Positions 16,643 through 25,872 are shown, numbered from the stretch's first letter. The stretch is 64,000 nucleotides of DNA from Veillonella sp. (GCF_041333735.1 NZ_JBGKFB010000001.1:1684501-1748500), one strand, 5' to 3'. Notes: generated from the sequence alone by a model not told the origin. A program made the numbers and translations.

Positions 16643-17524
16643 ATGAAAAGTATGACCGGTTTTGGTTCTGGCACGGCAACCAAAGATGGCATTACCTGCA
16701 CGGTAGAAATAAAGTCCGTAAATGCGCGATTTCTTGATTTGTTTATACGTAGTCCAAAGCAAATAAACCCTTTTGAAACCATTATTCGCGGTTTAGTACA
16801 AGATCGAATTACCCGCGGTAAGGTCGAAGTATCGGTTTCTATCCAAGATACGGGAGAGAGACCTAAGACCTTTACAATAAACAGTGTATTGAGAAAACAG
16901 ATACAAGAACTACTTGTTCAAGAAGAGTTTTATGATGACCCTAAAAAGGTTCCTTTACAAGCGGTCAATTCTATTTCTAATGAATGGATACAACAACAAG
17001 ATACTCCGATTGCAGAAGATGTGCTTTCAGAAATAGTACAAGAATCTACAAACCAAGCACTAGATGCCTTAATAACAATGCGTACTGTAGAAGGTAAACA
17101 TATTGAACAAGATTTATTGTCTCGTATCACTACTTTAGAAAATATAATCAAGAGTATTGATGAGAATAAGGCCGGCGCTGTAGATGCGTATCGTGAGCAT
17201 ATAAAGGGAAAAATTCAAGAATATTTAGTGTCTTTAGAAGCGAGTATCAGTGAAGATCGTTTTTTGCAGGAAATTGCTTTATTGGCTGATAAGACTGATA
17301 TTACGGAAGAGATTGTCCGATTTACCTCACATGTGGTACAATTAAAAAACACACTTGTAGATGAGAATTCCATCGGTCGTAAGGTGGATTTTATTTTGCA
17401 AGAAATGAATCGTGAAGTGAATACAATTGGTTCCAAAGCTATGGATTCAAGTATTACAGAGTTTGTGGTTCAGCTAAAATGTGAGTTAGAGAAAATTAGA
17501 GAACAAGTACAGAATGTAGAGTAA
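16643..17524 (+). CDS. yicC: YicC family endoribonuclease
   Basis: A 293-residue member of the YicC/YloC family. The N-terminal MKSMTGFGSG, VEIKSVNARFLDL and RGKVEVSVSI are the family hallmark; the C-terminal domain ends with GRKVDFILQEMNREVNTIGSK, a strongly conserved block. Family members are Mn-dependent endoribonucleases (shown for E. coli YicC, from memory). The start has a perfect AAGGAGG. It heads yicC-remA-gmk-rpoZ, a classic Firmicute order; a TATAAT at 16598-16603 may be its -10 box. Confidence 0.93.
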   Translation: MKSMTGFGSGTATKDGITCTVEIKSVNARFLDLFIRSPKQINPFETIIRGLVQDRITRGKVEVSVSIQDTGERPKTFTINSVLRKQIQELLVQEEFYDDPKKVPLQAVNSISNEWIQQQDTPIAEDVLSEIVQESTNQALDALITMRTVEGKHIEQDLLSRITTLENIIKSIDENKAGAVDAYREHIKGKIQEYLVSLEASISEDRFLQEIALLADKTDITEEIVRFTSHVVQLKNTLVDENSIGRKVDFILQEMNREVNTIGSKAMDSSITEFVVQLKCELEKIREQVQNVE

Positions 17525-17538
17525 TAGGAGGTCCATAA

Positions 17539-17808
17539 ATGAGTATTCAATTATTGAATATTGGCTTTGGTAATATGGTATCTGCTAATCGTGTTATGGC
17601 TATTATTAGTCCCGAATCTGCACCAATTAAACGTATGGTTCAAGATGCACGTGATAAGGGCCTGCTCATTGATGCTACATATGGTCGTAAGACTCGTGCT
17701 GTATTAGTTATGGATAGTGGTCAGATTGTATTATCTGCAATTCAACCAGAAACCGTAGCACATCGACTTGTGCAATATGATGTAGACGAAGATACAGTAG
17801 AATCATAG
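17539..17808 (+). CDS. remA: RemA-like DUF370 family protein
   Basis: An 89-residue protein of the DUF370/RemA family. LLNIGFGNMVSANRVMAI, the PIKRM segment and DATYGRKTRAVLVMDSG match the family throughout. In Bacillus, RemA is a DNA-binding activator of matrix genes that forms ring oligomers. The role in a non-sporulating Gram-negative-type Firmicute is unknown, so the symbol reflects homology only. AGGAGG is upstream and gmk follows by 8 nt, the usual neighbourhood. Confidence 0.88.
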   Translation: MSIQLLNIGFGNMVSANRVMAIISPESAPIKRMVQDARDKGLLIDATYGRKTRAVLVMDSGQIVLSAIQPETVAHRLVQYDVDEDTVES

Positions 17809-17816
17809 GAGTACAT

Positions 17817-18446
17817 ATGTCAGACAGAGGATTATTAATCGTTATATCCGGGCCATCTGGCGCAGGTAAAGGTACGATTTGTGCGAATATTCGAAAAGAA
17901 ATGCCTAATTTAGTATATTCTGTTTCAATGACCACACGGGCACCTCGTGTTGGTGAAGTAGAAGGGGTTAATTACTTCTTTCGCTCGAAACAAGAATTTG
18001 AAACTTTATTAAGTGAAGATGCATTTTTAGAATATGCAAAAGTATATGATAATTACTACGGTACACCGAAGCAACATGTAATGGATTTATTGGATGATGG
18101 TAAAAGTGTACTGTTAGAAATTGATATTCAAGGTGCTATGCAAGTAAAAGAGCGTTTTAGTGATGCTGTGTTTATTTATATAGTACCACCGTCTTTAACT
18201 GAGTTATCTGAGCGCTTACACAACCGCGGTACAGATGCGAAAGAAGTTATTGATAAACGGTTGTCATTAGCTTGTTCTGAATTGGCATTAGCCCATCGAT
18301 ATGACTATATAGTTGTAAATGATGATCTCGGAGAGGCATCTGAGAAGGTTGCATCTATTTTACGAGCTGAATCCTGTAAGATTAGTCGCAATAAAGAGCA
18401 AATTCAATTTATTTATAAACAATATCAAGAGTCTAAGGAGAAGTGA
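17817..18446 (+). CDS. gmk: guanylate kinase
   Basis: A 209-residue GMP kinase (ATP + GMP to ADP + GDP). The P-loop is GPSGAGKGT (residues ~11-19), the GMP-binding segment is SMTTRAPRVGEVEGVNYFF, and LLEIDIQGAMQVK and RLHNRGTD (LID) follow. Length is normal. Also linked to (p)ppGpp metabolism through GMP pools. Shine-Dalgarno ATAGGAG; rpoZ starts 4 nt after its stop. Confidence 0.97.
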   Translation: MSDRGLLIVISGPSGAGKGTICANIRKEMPNLVYSVSMTTRAPRVGEVEGVNYFFRSKQEFETLLSEDAFLEYAKVYDNYYGTPKQHVMDLLDDGKSVLLEIDIQGAMQVKERFSDAVFIYIVPPSLTELSERLHNRGTDAKEVIDKRLSLACSELALAHRYDYIVVNDDLGEASEKVASILRAESCKISRNKEQIQFIYKQYQESKEK

Positions 18447-18450
18447 TAGT

Positions 18451-18666
18451 ATGATGGTAAAACCTCCATTGAAAAAATTGGAAAATCAAGTAGATAGCAA
18501 ATACACTTTGGTAACATTGGCAGCTAAACGCGCTCGTGAACTAACAGATGGTGAACCATGCTTAGCTGAATCTACACATGCAACTGACAAGCCTGTTTCC
18601 TTGGCATTCTATGAAATTGCCGAAGGTGAAGTGACTTATAAACGCACTAAAGAAGGCATTAAATAA
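18451..18666 (+). CDS. rpoZ: RNA polymerase omega subunit
   Basis: A 71-residue omega subunit that helps fold beta-prime and assemble RNA polymerase. PPLKKLENQVDSKYTLVTLAAKRAREL is the conserved helical core, and YEIAEGEVTY is a typical Firmicute C-terminal end. ATG 18451 is chosen because AAGGAG lies 10 nt upstream; the adjacent ATG 18454 is equally possible. A longer in-frame extension to 18319 overlaps gmk and is not needed. Confidence 0.94.
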   Translation: MMVKPPLKKLENQVDSKYTLVTLAAKRARELTDGEPCLAESTHATDKPVSLAFYEIAEGEVTYKRTKEGIK

Positions 18667-18673
18667 GAACAAC

Positions 18674-18705
18674 AATTCCTTGTATCATTGATACAAGGAA
18701 TTTTT
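18674..18705 (+). terminator. terminator between rpoZ and coaBC
   Basis: A perfect 12-bp stem (18674-18685 with 18691-18702), a 5-nt loop and a T-run. coaBC starts only 15 nt later with no room for a new promoter, so it may act as a partial attenuator. Confidence 0.82.
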
Positions 18706-18719
18706 AAAAGGAGAAGAAA

Positions 18720-19913
18720 ATGCGAGGAAAACATATCATTGTCGCTGTATCTGCAGGTATTGCTGCGTATAAGGCAATTGAAGTAGTTAGCAGATTTCGT
18801 AAAAAAGGTGCTGAAGTGAAGGTGGTTATGACTCAAAACTCCACTCATATAGCTTCACCTCTTACATTTGGTGAAATTAGTGGACATCCTGTAGCTATCG
18901 ACATGTTTGAACAAGTACATCAATGGGATGTGGAGCATATTGCATTAGCTACATGGGCAGATGCATATGTGGTTGTTCCAGCTACGGCAAATGTAATTGG
19001 TAAAATATATGCTGGTATTGCAGATGATATGCTAACAACAACAATAATGGCTACTAAGGCTCCAAAATATCTTTGTCCCGCTATGAATACAGAAATGTAT
19101 AACAATCCGATTACTCAACGTAATTTGGAAGGTTTACGTTCTCTTGGCTACCATATTATGGAACCTGCTGAAGGATGGCTTGCTTGTGGGGTTACCGGTA
19201 TAGGGCGTTTACCAGAGCCTGAAGCCATTGTAGATTGGCTTGAATCACAGATGTGCAAATCTAATGAGCTTGAAGGTATTACAGTACTTGTTACAGCAGG
19301 TGGTACGCAAGAAAATATCGATCCTGTTCGTTATATTGGTAATCGTTCTAGCGGTAAGATGGGGTATGCTATTGCGGAACAAGCTGTTCGTATGGGAGCC
19401 AATGTGATTTTGGTAAGTGCTCCTACATCGTTACCTGTCCCAAGTGGTGTAGAGTTTGTTCCTGTAGATTCTGCTTTATCTATGCAACATGCTGTTGAAT
19501 CTCGATATGATGAGGTAGATGTTGTTATTATGGCGGCTGCTGTATCTGATTTCCGAGTTCTTCATAAGGCAGAACAAAAAATAAAAAAAATGGAGTCCAT
19601 GACTTTAGAACTTGTTAAAAATCCAGATATACTACAAGGTTTAGGTACTAAAAAGAATCATCAAATTCTTGTAGGTTTTGCAGCAGAAACTGAGCATGTT
19701 ATTAAATACGGTCAAGATAAGGTTGCTAGAAAAAATTTAGATATGCTCGTAGCAAACGATGTTAGTAAATCTAATGCAGGCTTTAATGTAGATACAAATG
19801 AAGGATACTTCTTATATCCTCATAAAGATCCAAAAGAAATGCCGAATATGAAAAAATCTGAATTGGCCCATAATATTATGAAAGAAGTTGTGGAATTAGT
19901 AAAAAATAAATAA
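18720..19913 (+). CDS. coaBC: bifunctional phosphopantothenoylcysteine decarboxylase / phosphopantothenate-cysteine ligase
   Basis: A 397-residue fusion catalysing two successive CoA steps. The CoaC flavodoxin-like half (about 1-185) shows VSAGIAAYKAIEVV, PATANVIGK, PAMNTEMYNNP and the ACG loop LACGVTGIG. The CoaB half (about 190-397) shows VTAGGTQENIDPVRYIGNRS and SSGKMG, the CTP/phosphopantothenate site, and MAAAVSDFR. A strong AAAAGGAGAAG is 5 nt before the ATG. It is the last gene before the metK riboswitch. Confidence 0.97.
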   Translation: MRGKHIIVAVSAGIAAYKAIEVVSRFRKKGAEVKVVMTQNSTHIASPLTFGEISGHPVAIDMFEQVHQWDVEHIALATWADAYVVVPATANVIGKIYAGIADDMLTTTIMATKAPKYLCPAMNTEMYNNPITQRNLEGLRSLGYHIMEPAEGWLACGVTGIGRLPEPEAIVDWLESQMCKSNELEGITVLVTAGGTQENIDPVRYIGNRSSGKMGYAIAEQAVRMGANVILVSAPTSLPVPSGVEFVPVDSALSMQHAVESRYDEVDVVIMAAAVSDFRVLHKAEQKIKKMESMTLELVKNPDILQGLGTKKNHQILVGFAAETEHVIKYGQDKVARKNLDMLVANDVSKSNAGFNVDTNEGYFLYPHKDPKEMPNMKKSELAHNIMKEVVELVKNK

Positions 19914-19977
19914 CACCATACATGAGAGAATCTTATGTTTGTAGTTTGTAATTGATAGAAAGATATGTAATAATGAC

Positions 19978-20006
19978 TTGCTTTATCAATGTAAATACAC
20001 TATAAT
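19978..20006 (+). promoter_or_regulatory. promoter of the SAM-riboswitch-metK transcript
   Basis: TTGCTT (19978-19983) and a consensus TATAAT (20001-20006) are 17 bp apart. Predicted initiation near 20013 falls at the 5' edge of the S-box element. Confidence 0.85.
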
Positions 20007-20015
20007 ATTTCTGTA

Positions 20016-20116
20016 ACTCATCAAGAGTAGTGGAGGGATAGGCCCTATGAAGCTACAGCAACCATTCCAAGAGGAAAAGGTGCTAATTCCTATGACAAAT
20101 GTCGTTAGATGGGAGG
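20016..20116 (+). ncRNA. SAM-I (S-box) riboswitch
   Basis: The P1 5' strand CTCATCAAGAGTAGTGG is followed by AGGGA, GGCCCTATGAAGC and CAGCAACC, the core S-box landmarks, then AAGGTGCTAATTCC and a 3' strand that closes P1 near 20100-20116. It precedes a rho-independent terminator and metK, so SAM binding is expected to favour termination (OFF switch). Assignment rests on the conserved core and the context. Confidence 0.93.
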
Positions 20117-20147
20117 GTCTCTCATGAGTACATGAGAGGCTTTTTTT
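20117..20147 (+). terminator. riboswitch expression-platform terminator
   Basis: A 10-bp stem (20117-20126 with 20131-20140), AGTA loop and seven Ts. It lies between the S-box aptamer and metK; its 5' arm abuts the P1 3' strand, as expected for a switching platform. Confidence 0.9.
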
Positions 20148-20164
20148 CGTATTAGGAGGATAAA

Positions 20165-21355
20165 ATGGCTGAAAAACATATGTTTTTTACTTCTGAATCT
20201 GTTACTGAAGGCCATCCAGATAAAATAGCTGACCAAATTTCTGACGCTGTTTTGGATGCGATTATTGAAAAGGATCCAACTGCTCGTGTAGCTTGTGAAA
20301 CTTTAGTTACTACTGGTCTAGTTCATGTAGTAGGTGAAATTTCTACTAATACATATGTAGATATTCCTCGCATCGTACGTGATACAGTTCGTGAAATTGG
20401 TTATACACGTGCAAAATTTGGCTTTGACTGCGACACTTGCGGTGTACTTGTTTCTATTGATGAACAATCTGCTGATATCGCTATGGGCGTAGATGAAGCT
20501 CTTGAATCTAAAGATGGTAATGGTGAAGCACTAGATAAAATCGGTGCTGGTGACCAAGGTATGATGTTCGGTTATGCATCTAATGAAACACCTGAACTTA
20601 TGCCAATGCCTATTTCTTTGGCTCATCGTTTATCCCGTCGTCTTACAGAAGTTCGTAAAGACGGCACTTTGACATACCTTCGCCCAGATGGTAAAACTCA
20701 AGTTACTGTTGAATATGTTGATGGTAAACCAAAACGTATTGATACAATTGTTATTTCTACGCAACATAGTCCTGAAGTAACTCAAGAACAAATTAAAGCA
20801 GATTTGAAACGCTTTGTTATCGACGCAGCGTTACCTGCTGAATTTGTTGATGAAAATACAAAATACTTCATCAACCCAACTGGCCGTTTCGTAATCGGTG
20901 GCCCTCATGGGGATGCTGGTTTGACTGGCCGTAAAATTATCGTAGATACTTATGGTGGTATGGCTCGTCATGGCGGCGGTGCTTTCTCTGGTAAAGATCC
21001 ATCTAAGGTAGACCGCTCTGCAGCATATGCTGCTCGTTATGTAGCTAAAAACGTTGTTGCAGCAGGTCTTGCTGATAAATGTGAAGTACAAGTTGCTTAC
21101 GCAATCGGCGTTGCTCATCCTGTATCTATCTTAGTTGATACTTTTGGTACAGGTCATGTTGAGGAAACTAAAATTCAAGAACTCGTTAAGAAACATTTCG
21201 ACCTTCGTCCAGCAGGTATTATTGAAATGCTTGATTTGTTAAAACCTCATTATCGCAAAACTGCTGCATATGGTCACTTCGGTAGAACTGATGTAGATTT
21301 ACCTTGGGAACGTACTGACAAAGCAGCAATTTTAAAAGCTGAAGCTGGCTTATAA
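20165..21355 (+). CDS. metK: S-adenosylmethionine synthetase
   Basis: A 396-residue methionine adenosyltransferase making SAM from methionine and ATP. FTSESVTEGHPDKIADQISD, GAGDQGMMFGYA and GGGAFSGKDPSKVDRSAAY are the family signatures (the last is the P-loop-like phosphate-binding segment). Length is normal. AGGAGG is 5 nt before the ATG. The upstream S-box riboswitch gives feedback control by the product. Codon use is biased towards preferred codons, consistent with high expression. Confidence 0.98.
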   Translation: MAEKHMFFTSESVTEGHPDKIADQISDAVLDAIIEKDPTARVACETLVTTGLVHVVGEISTNTYVDIPRIVRDTVREIGYTRAKFGFDCDTCGVLVSIDEQSADIAMGVDEALESKDGNGEALDKIGAGDQGMMFGYASNETPELMPMPISLAHRLSRRLTEVRKDGTLTYLRPDGKTQVTVEYVDGKPKRIDTIVISTQHSPEVTQEQIKADLKRFVIDAALPAEFVDENTKYFINPTGRFVIGGPHGDAGLTGRKIIVDTYGGMARHGGGAFSGKDPSKVDRSAAYAARYVAKNVVAAGLADKCEVQVAYAIGVAHPVSILVDTFGTGHVEETKIQELVKKHFDLRPAGIIEMLDLLKPHYRKTAAYGHFGRTDVDLPWERTDKAAILKAEAGL

Positions 21356-21358
21356 TAC

Positions 21359-21393
21359 AAAAGGTCTTAGTAGAATTTCTACTGAGACCTTTT
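21359..21393 (+). terminator. terminator after metK
   Basis: Stem 21359-21374 pairs with 21378-21393 (one G-T pair) around a short loop, ending in a T-run. It separates the riboswitch transcript from priA. Confidence 0.88.
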
Positions 21394-21417
21394 ATAATAA
21401 ATGAAAGGAAATAGTGT

Positions 21418-23601
21418 ATGCGTGTCGCAAAAGTTATTATTAATAGACCTGCTAAACAACTTCATAAACCATTAAGCTACTTAATGCCTGAAAAGTTTGG
21501 GAATGTCTTACCTGGCACACGTGTACTCATTCCATTAGGCAATAGTCGTGAAGAGGGTATTCTAATTGGTTATGAAGAATTATTAGAACCCCCTGAATTT
21601 AAATTACGAAATATTGTTCAAGTATTAGACAATGAACCGTGGTTTACTCCTGAAATGATGGATACTGCACGTCGTTTAAATGAATATTATTTATTCTCTT
21701 ATGGCGATGCATTACGTTTGTTTACAGTTAATAAAACTCTTAAATCCTATGAAGCACCTAAGGAAGAATGGCTTGTTGTTACGCCTGCTTTTTCTATAGA
21801 ACAATTTAGTGAGCGAAAAAAGAAGCAACGAGAGTTAGCCAAATATTTACTTGAAGTAGGTGGTGCATCAAAAGCTTTATTATTGGCCAAAGGATTTTCA
21901 CGTATGGTCATTAAACAAGTGAGTGAAGCTCAAGGGATTACCATTGAATCTAGATTTAAAGCTACAAAGACTACCTTTGATGAACTGTTTACAGAAGAAG
22001 TAAATATACCATTAACTGATGCACAACAAGCGGTATATGAGCCTATTCAAAAGGCGATGAATTCACATCAACATAAAACCTTTTTATTGCATGGTGTAAC
22101 AGGTAGTGGGAAAACGCAACTGTATTTAAAAGCCACAGCAAAATGTATAAGTCAAGATAAGACGGCTATTATACTAGTTCCAGAAATTATTCTGACAGAT
22201 CAAATTGTACGGCGCTTTGTAGAAACCTTTGGTGATGAAGTTGTAGTATTTCATAGTAAATTGACGGTCCAACAACGCAATAATAACTGGGAGCGTTTAC
22301 GTCGTAAGGATAGTCATATTATTATTGGTGCTCGATCAGCAGTTTTTGCTCCAGCAGAGGATATTGGTCTTATCGTAGTCGATGAAGAACATGATACATC
22401 TTATAAGCAAGAGGATATGGTTCGTTACCATGCCCGCAACGTTGCCTTATGGCGTGGAGAAGCACATGGTTGTCCAGTTATATTAGGCTCTGCTACACCA
22501 GCTGTTACTTCTTATTATAAAGCCAAGCAAGGGGAGTATCAGTTGCTAGAGTTGCCACATCGAATTTTTGAACAACCAATGCCAAAGGTAACGATTGTTG
22601 ATATGAAGGAAGAAATTCTTCATGGTAACTATTCTGTTTTTTCTGATGCTATGAGTAGCTTGATTCAAAAAACATTGAATGAACATAATCAAATGATTAT
22701 TCTTTTGAATAGACGTGGTTACAATACCTTTGTTATGTGTAGAGATTGTGGGGAAACCATAATGTGTCCACATTGTGATGTGGCCATGGTGTATCACCAG
22801 GCTGGTGAGGAATTACGTTGTCATTATTGTGAACATCATGAACCAATTCCTACAGTATGCCCAAAATGTCATAGCAAACGTATTAAGTTCTTTGGCTCAG
22901 GTACACAAAAGGTTGAAGAAGAATTACGACGGCACTTTAAATCTGCACGTATTGCTCGACTTGATCAAGATGTGACAAAGAATAAGCAATTAGCAGAAGA
23001 TATTTTACATGATTTTGGGGCCCATAAATATGATATTTTATTGGGAACTCAAATGGTATCAAAAGGGCATGACTTTAAAGATGTAACAGCTGTTGGTATT
23101 TTAACGGCTGATTCCGTTTTAAATATTCCTGTATATACTGCATCTGAACGAACTTTTGATCTGCTTACCCAGACTTCTGGTAGGGCTGGCAGAGGTGATA
23201 AAACGGGCAGTGTTGTTATACAAACATATAATCCTTTAAATTATGCTATAATAAAGAGTAAGGCTCATGATTATGTAGGCTTTTACAATGAAGAAATTCA
23301 AAATCGTAAAGCCTTAGGATATCCTCCATTTAGAGAGATGATACATATGGTAGTGCGTCATCAGAACATGGACACCTTGGAGACCATTGCTAATCGCATT
23401 GTAAGCGATTTAGAGGCTCATAAAGATAATAGCGATATTCTCATCAATGGTCCTTATGAAGCAAGTATTAAAAAGGTACGGGATATGTATCGTTTAGCGA
23501 TTATGATTCGCGGTACCGATTTATCAAATTTAAAAGAATATATATATAATTCGTGGATCTTCACACAAGAAGGACTTTTGATTGATGTAGATCCAGTTTA
23601 G
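21418..23601 (+). CDS. priA: primosomal replication restart helicase PriA
   Basis: A 727-residue 3'-5' DNA helicase that reloads the replisome at stalled forks. An N-terminal 3'BD region is followed by Walker A GVTGSGKTQLY (residues ~226) and the DEEH box VDEEHDTSYKQED. The zinc-binding insert has eight cysteines (CRDCG, CPHCD, CHYC, CPKC at about 440-490), then the helicase C part with GTQMVSKGHDF and QTSGRAGR. Length is normal. AAAGGAAA precedes the ATG. It heads priA-def-fmt, a widely conserved order. Confidence 0.96.
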   Translation: MRVAKVIINRPAKQLHKPLSYLMPEKFGNVLPGTRVLIPLGNSREEGILIGYEELLEPPEFKLRNIVQVLDNEPWFTPEMMDTARRLNEYYLFSYGDALRLFTVNKTLKSYEAPKEEWLVVTPAFSIEQFSERKKKQRELAKYLLEVGGASKALLLAKGFSRMVIKQVSEAQGITIESRFKATKTTFDELFTEEVNIPLTDAQQAVYEPIQKAMNSHQHKTFLLHGVTGSGKTQLYLKATAKCISQDKTAIILVPEIILTDQIVRRFVETFGDEVVVFHSKLTVQQRNNNWERLRRKDSHIIIGARSAVFAPAEDIGLIVVDEEHDTSYKQEDMVRYHARNVALWRGEAHGCPVILGSATPAVTSYYKAKQGEYQLLELPHRIFEQPMPKVTIVDMKEEILHGNYSVFSDAMSSLIQKTLNEHNQMIILLNRRGYNTFVMCRDCGETIMCPHCDVAMVYHQAGEELRCHYCEHHEPIPTVCPKCHSKRIKFFGSGTQKVEEELRRHFKSARIARLDQDVTKNKQLAEDILHDFGAHKYDILLGTQMVSKGHDFKDVTAVGILTADSVLNIPVYTASERTFDLLTQTSGRAGRGDKTGSVVIQTYNPLNYAIIKSKAHDYVGFYNEEIQNRKALGYPPFREMIHMVVRHQNMDTLETIANRIVSDLEAHKDNSDILINGPYEASIKKVRDMYRLAIMIRGTDLSNLKEYIYNSWIFTQEGLLIDVDPV

Positions 23602-23614
23602 TATAGGAGTATAA

Positions 23615-24103
23615 ATGGCAGTATTAGACGTTGTGAAAGCAGGTCATCCCGTTTTAAAACAAATTGCGGAACCTGTAGAACATGTTAATAAAAAACTTAG
23701 AGCCCTTATCGATGATATGGCTGAGACAATGTATGAAACCGAAGGCGTTGGACTTGCTGCACCTCAAGTAGCTGTATCTAAACGAATTATCGTCGTAGAT
23801 GATCATGCTGGTAGTGGTCTCATTGCTTTAATTAATCCTGAGATTACTCATGCTGAAGGCTCCCAAGTGGGCCCAGAAGGATGTTTGAGTGTACCTGGTT
23901 ATTTTGGTGATGTTGAAAGATTCGATAAAATCACAGTTAAAGGTATTGACCCTCATAATAAAAAGGTAACAATTAAAGCTGAAGGGTTCTTGGCGCGTAT
24001 TTTTCAACATGAAATTGACCATTTAGAAGGGCATTTGTTTATTGAAAAAGCAACTAATTTACGATTGATTACGGATCATCCAGAGGAGAAAGAAATTGTC
24101 TAA
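23615..24103 (+). CDS. def: peptide deformylase
   Basis: A 162-residue metalloenzyme removing the N-formyl group from nascent proteins. All three motifs are present: GVGLAAPQV (I), EGCLSVPG (II, metal-binding Cys) and HEIDHL (III, two His ligands and the catalytic Glu). ATAGGAG is upstream. Its last 8 nt overlap fmt, which performs the opposing formylation step. Confidence 0.97.
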   Translation: MAVLDVVKAGHPVLKQIAEPVEHVNKKLRALIDDMAETMYETEGVGLAAPQVAVSKRIIVVDDHAGSGLIALINPEITHAEGSQVGPEGCLSVPGYFGDVERFDKITVKGIDPHNKKVTIKAEGFLARIFQHEIDHLEGHLFIEKATNLRLITDHPEEKEIV

Positions 24104-25106
24104 TCAAAAACAATTGCGCGTCGTATTTATGGGGACGCCAGACTTTTCGGTTCCTACTTTAGAAGCATTAATTAAGGCTGGACACTCTATAGTTGGTGTA
24201 TACTGTCAGCCTGATAAACAAAAAGGTCGCGGTAAACAAGTTCAAATGCCACCTGTAAAAGTGGCAGCTCTGGAACATAATTTACCTGTTTTCCAACCTG
24301 TTACCTTACGGGATGAGCAAGTGCAAGCTGAATTAGAAGCATTAAAACCAGATGTAGTAGTGGTTATTGCATACGGTAAAATCTTACCGCCATGGCTTAT
24401 TCGCTTACCTCAATATGGATGTATTAACGTTCATGCATCTATCTTACCTAAGTATAGAGGGGCTGCGCCGATTCACTATGCTATTTTAAATGGGGATACT
24501 AAAACAGGTGTTACCATTATGCATATGGATGATGGTCTTGATACTGGTGATATCATCGATATCGTAGAGACCGATATTTTACCTGGTGAAACAACGGGTC
24601 AATTATTTGAACGTATGGCCGTACTTGGTGGCGAAACGATTGTACCTGTATTAACTCGTTGGGTTAACGGAGAGATTGTAGCTACTCCACAAGATGACTC
24701 AATAGCTACACATACGACCAAAATTACAAAAGAAATGGGACACATTGATTGGTCTAAGCCTGCTAATGAAATTGCAAACCTCATTAGAGGACTTAACCCA
24801 GCTCCTGGATGTTATACATATCTCGATGGAAAACGTTTAAAAGTATGGTCTGGAGAAGTGGTTCCCAGTGATACGACTCACTGTTTGATAGATGTTCATG
24901 GTAAACATGTACCAATTGCTATTTCAGCCACAACTGTTCCTGGTACAATCGTATCTAAAACAGCCGGGTTAGGTGTATTTTGTGGTGATGGAAATATACT
25001 TCTATTAACAGAAGTACAACCGGAAAATAAAAAGCGTATTTCTGCTACCGATTTTATTAATGGACATCAAATAAAGGAAGGTATCGTTTTTGGAGACTCA
25101 ATGTAA
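24096..25106 (+). CDS. fmt: methionyl-tRNA formyltransferase
   Basis: A 336-residue enzyme formylating initiator Met-tRNA with 10-formyl-THF. VFMGTPDFSVPTLEAL opens the Rossmann domain; NVHASILPKYRGAAPIHYAI holds the catalytic Asn and His; MDDGLDTGDI follows with the Asp. The C-terminal OB-fold ends at about residue 330. The start is a TTG at 24096, supported by GAGGAG 8 nt upstream inside def. Confidence 0.96.
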   Translation: MSNQKQLRVVFMGTPDFSVPTLEALIKAGHSIVGVYCQPDKQKGRGKQVQMPPVKVAALEHNLPVFQPVTLRDEQVQAELEALKPDVVVVIAYGKILPPWLIRLPQYGCINVHASILPKYRGAAPIHYAILNGDTKTGVTIMHMDDGLDTGDIIDIVETDILPGETTGQLFERMAVLGGETIVPVLTRWVNGEIVATPQDDSIATHTTKITKEMGHIDWSKPANEIANLIRGLNPAPGCYTYLDGKRLKVWSGEVVPSDTTHCLIDVHGKHVPIAISATTVPGTIVSKTAGLGVFCGDGNILLLTEVQPENKKRISATDFINGHQIKEGIVFGDSM

Positions 25107-25872
25107 GCAGTACGAAACGTATCCGTTATACCTGATATTATCATCAATTACATGTGCTTTAATTACTGCCATAATCGGCTTTCTAATGTATGTGTTAGAA
25201 CCGGGGCTTACACAATTACATCCTATTGCACCCATAATTATTACAGTTGTTTTTTCTGTATGTATTGGTGTTATATGGTTATTGTGTTTATCCTTGATTA
25301 TTGCTAGTTTCGGTATAATACGGTTACATCCTATTGTTTTAAGACTAGCCAATCAGTTTATATATGGATTATTTCCATTATCCTTATTGATTGGTAAAGT
25401 GAGAGGGGTTACTAAGGATCAATTGCGTCAATCTATGATTGATTTGATTAATCATCTCGTGATGCTAGATATGTATACGGTTGATCCAAAACGCATATTG
25501 TTATTAACACCGCATTGTTTACAGGAAAGCTCTTGTGTTCATAAGGTTACACATGATGTATATAATTGTAAGCAGTGTGGTAGATGCCAGGTTGGAAGTT
25601 TATTACAAGTTGCCAAAGATTATGGTTGTCAATTTATAGTTGTTACAGGTGGTACATTAGCGCGAATGAAGGTAAAAGAAGCAAGGCCTAAGGCTATTGT
25701 AGCCATTGCTTGTGAACGTGATTTAGCAAGTGGTATGGCCGATGTATTTCCTATACCTGTCATTGGTGTTTTAAATGAAAGACCTAATGGACCATGTTGC
25801 AATACTACAGTGGATCCTGAACGAGTTCGTGCAGCAGTTGAACAATTAATTGGTAGGAAAAACGATGACTGA
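25090..25872 (+). CDS. DUF116 family cysteine-rich membrane protein
   Basis: A 260-residue protein whose function I do not know. Two hydrophobic segments (about 13-36 and 48-74) anchor it; the rest is a cytoplasmic-looking domain with a Cys cluster at 143, 149, 160, 163 and 166 (the last three CKQCGRC) and more at 180, 208, 236 and 237. The pattern suggests an Fe-S or zinc site. DUF116 genes often sit between fmt and rsmB in Firmicutes, as here. The TTG start at 25090, inside fmt, has AAGGAAGG 8 nt upstream; no later ATG fits as well. Confidence 0.82.
   Translation: METQCKQYETYPLYLILSSITCALITAIIGFLMYVLEPGLTQLHPIAPIIITVVFSVCIGVIWLLCLSLIIASFGIIRLHPIVLRLANQFIYGLFPLSLLIGKVRGVTKDQLRQSMIDLINHLVMLDMYTVDPKRILLLTPHCLQESSCVHKVTHDVYNCKQCGRCQVGSLLQVAKDYGCQFIVVTGGTLARMKVKEARPKAIVAIACERDLASGMADVFPIPVIGVLNERPNGPCCNTTVDPERVRAAVEQLIGRKNDD

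Noticed and set aside
18319..18450. N-terminal extension of rpoZ into gmk
   Set aside because: The conserved omega sequence starts at 18451 with its own Shine-Dalgarno; the extension overlaps gmk by more than 120 nt.
22775..22975. 66-residue alternative-frame ORF inside priA
   Set aside because: Lies in the zinc-binding region of PriA, lacks a ribosome-binding site and its composition is a frame-shifted shadow of the Cys-rich segment.
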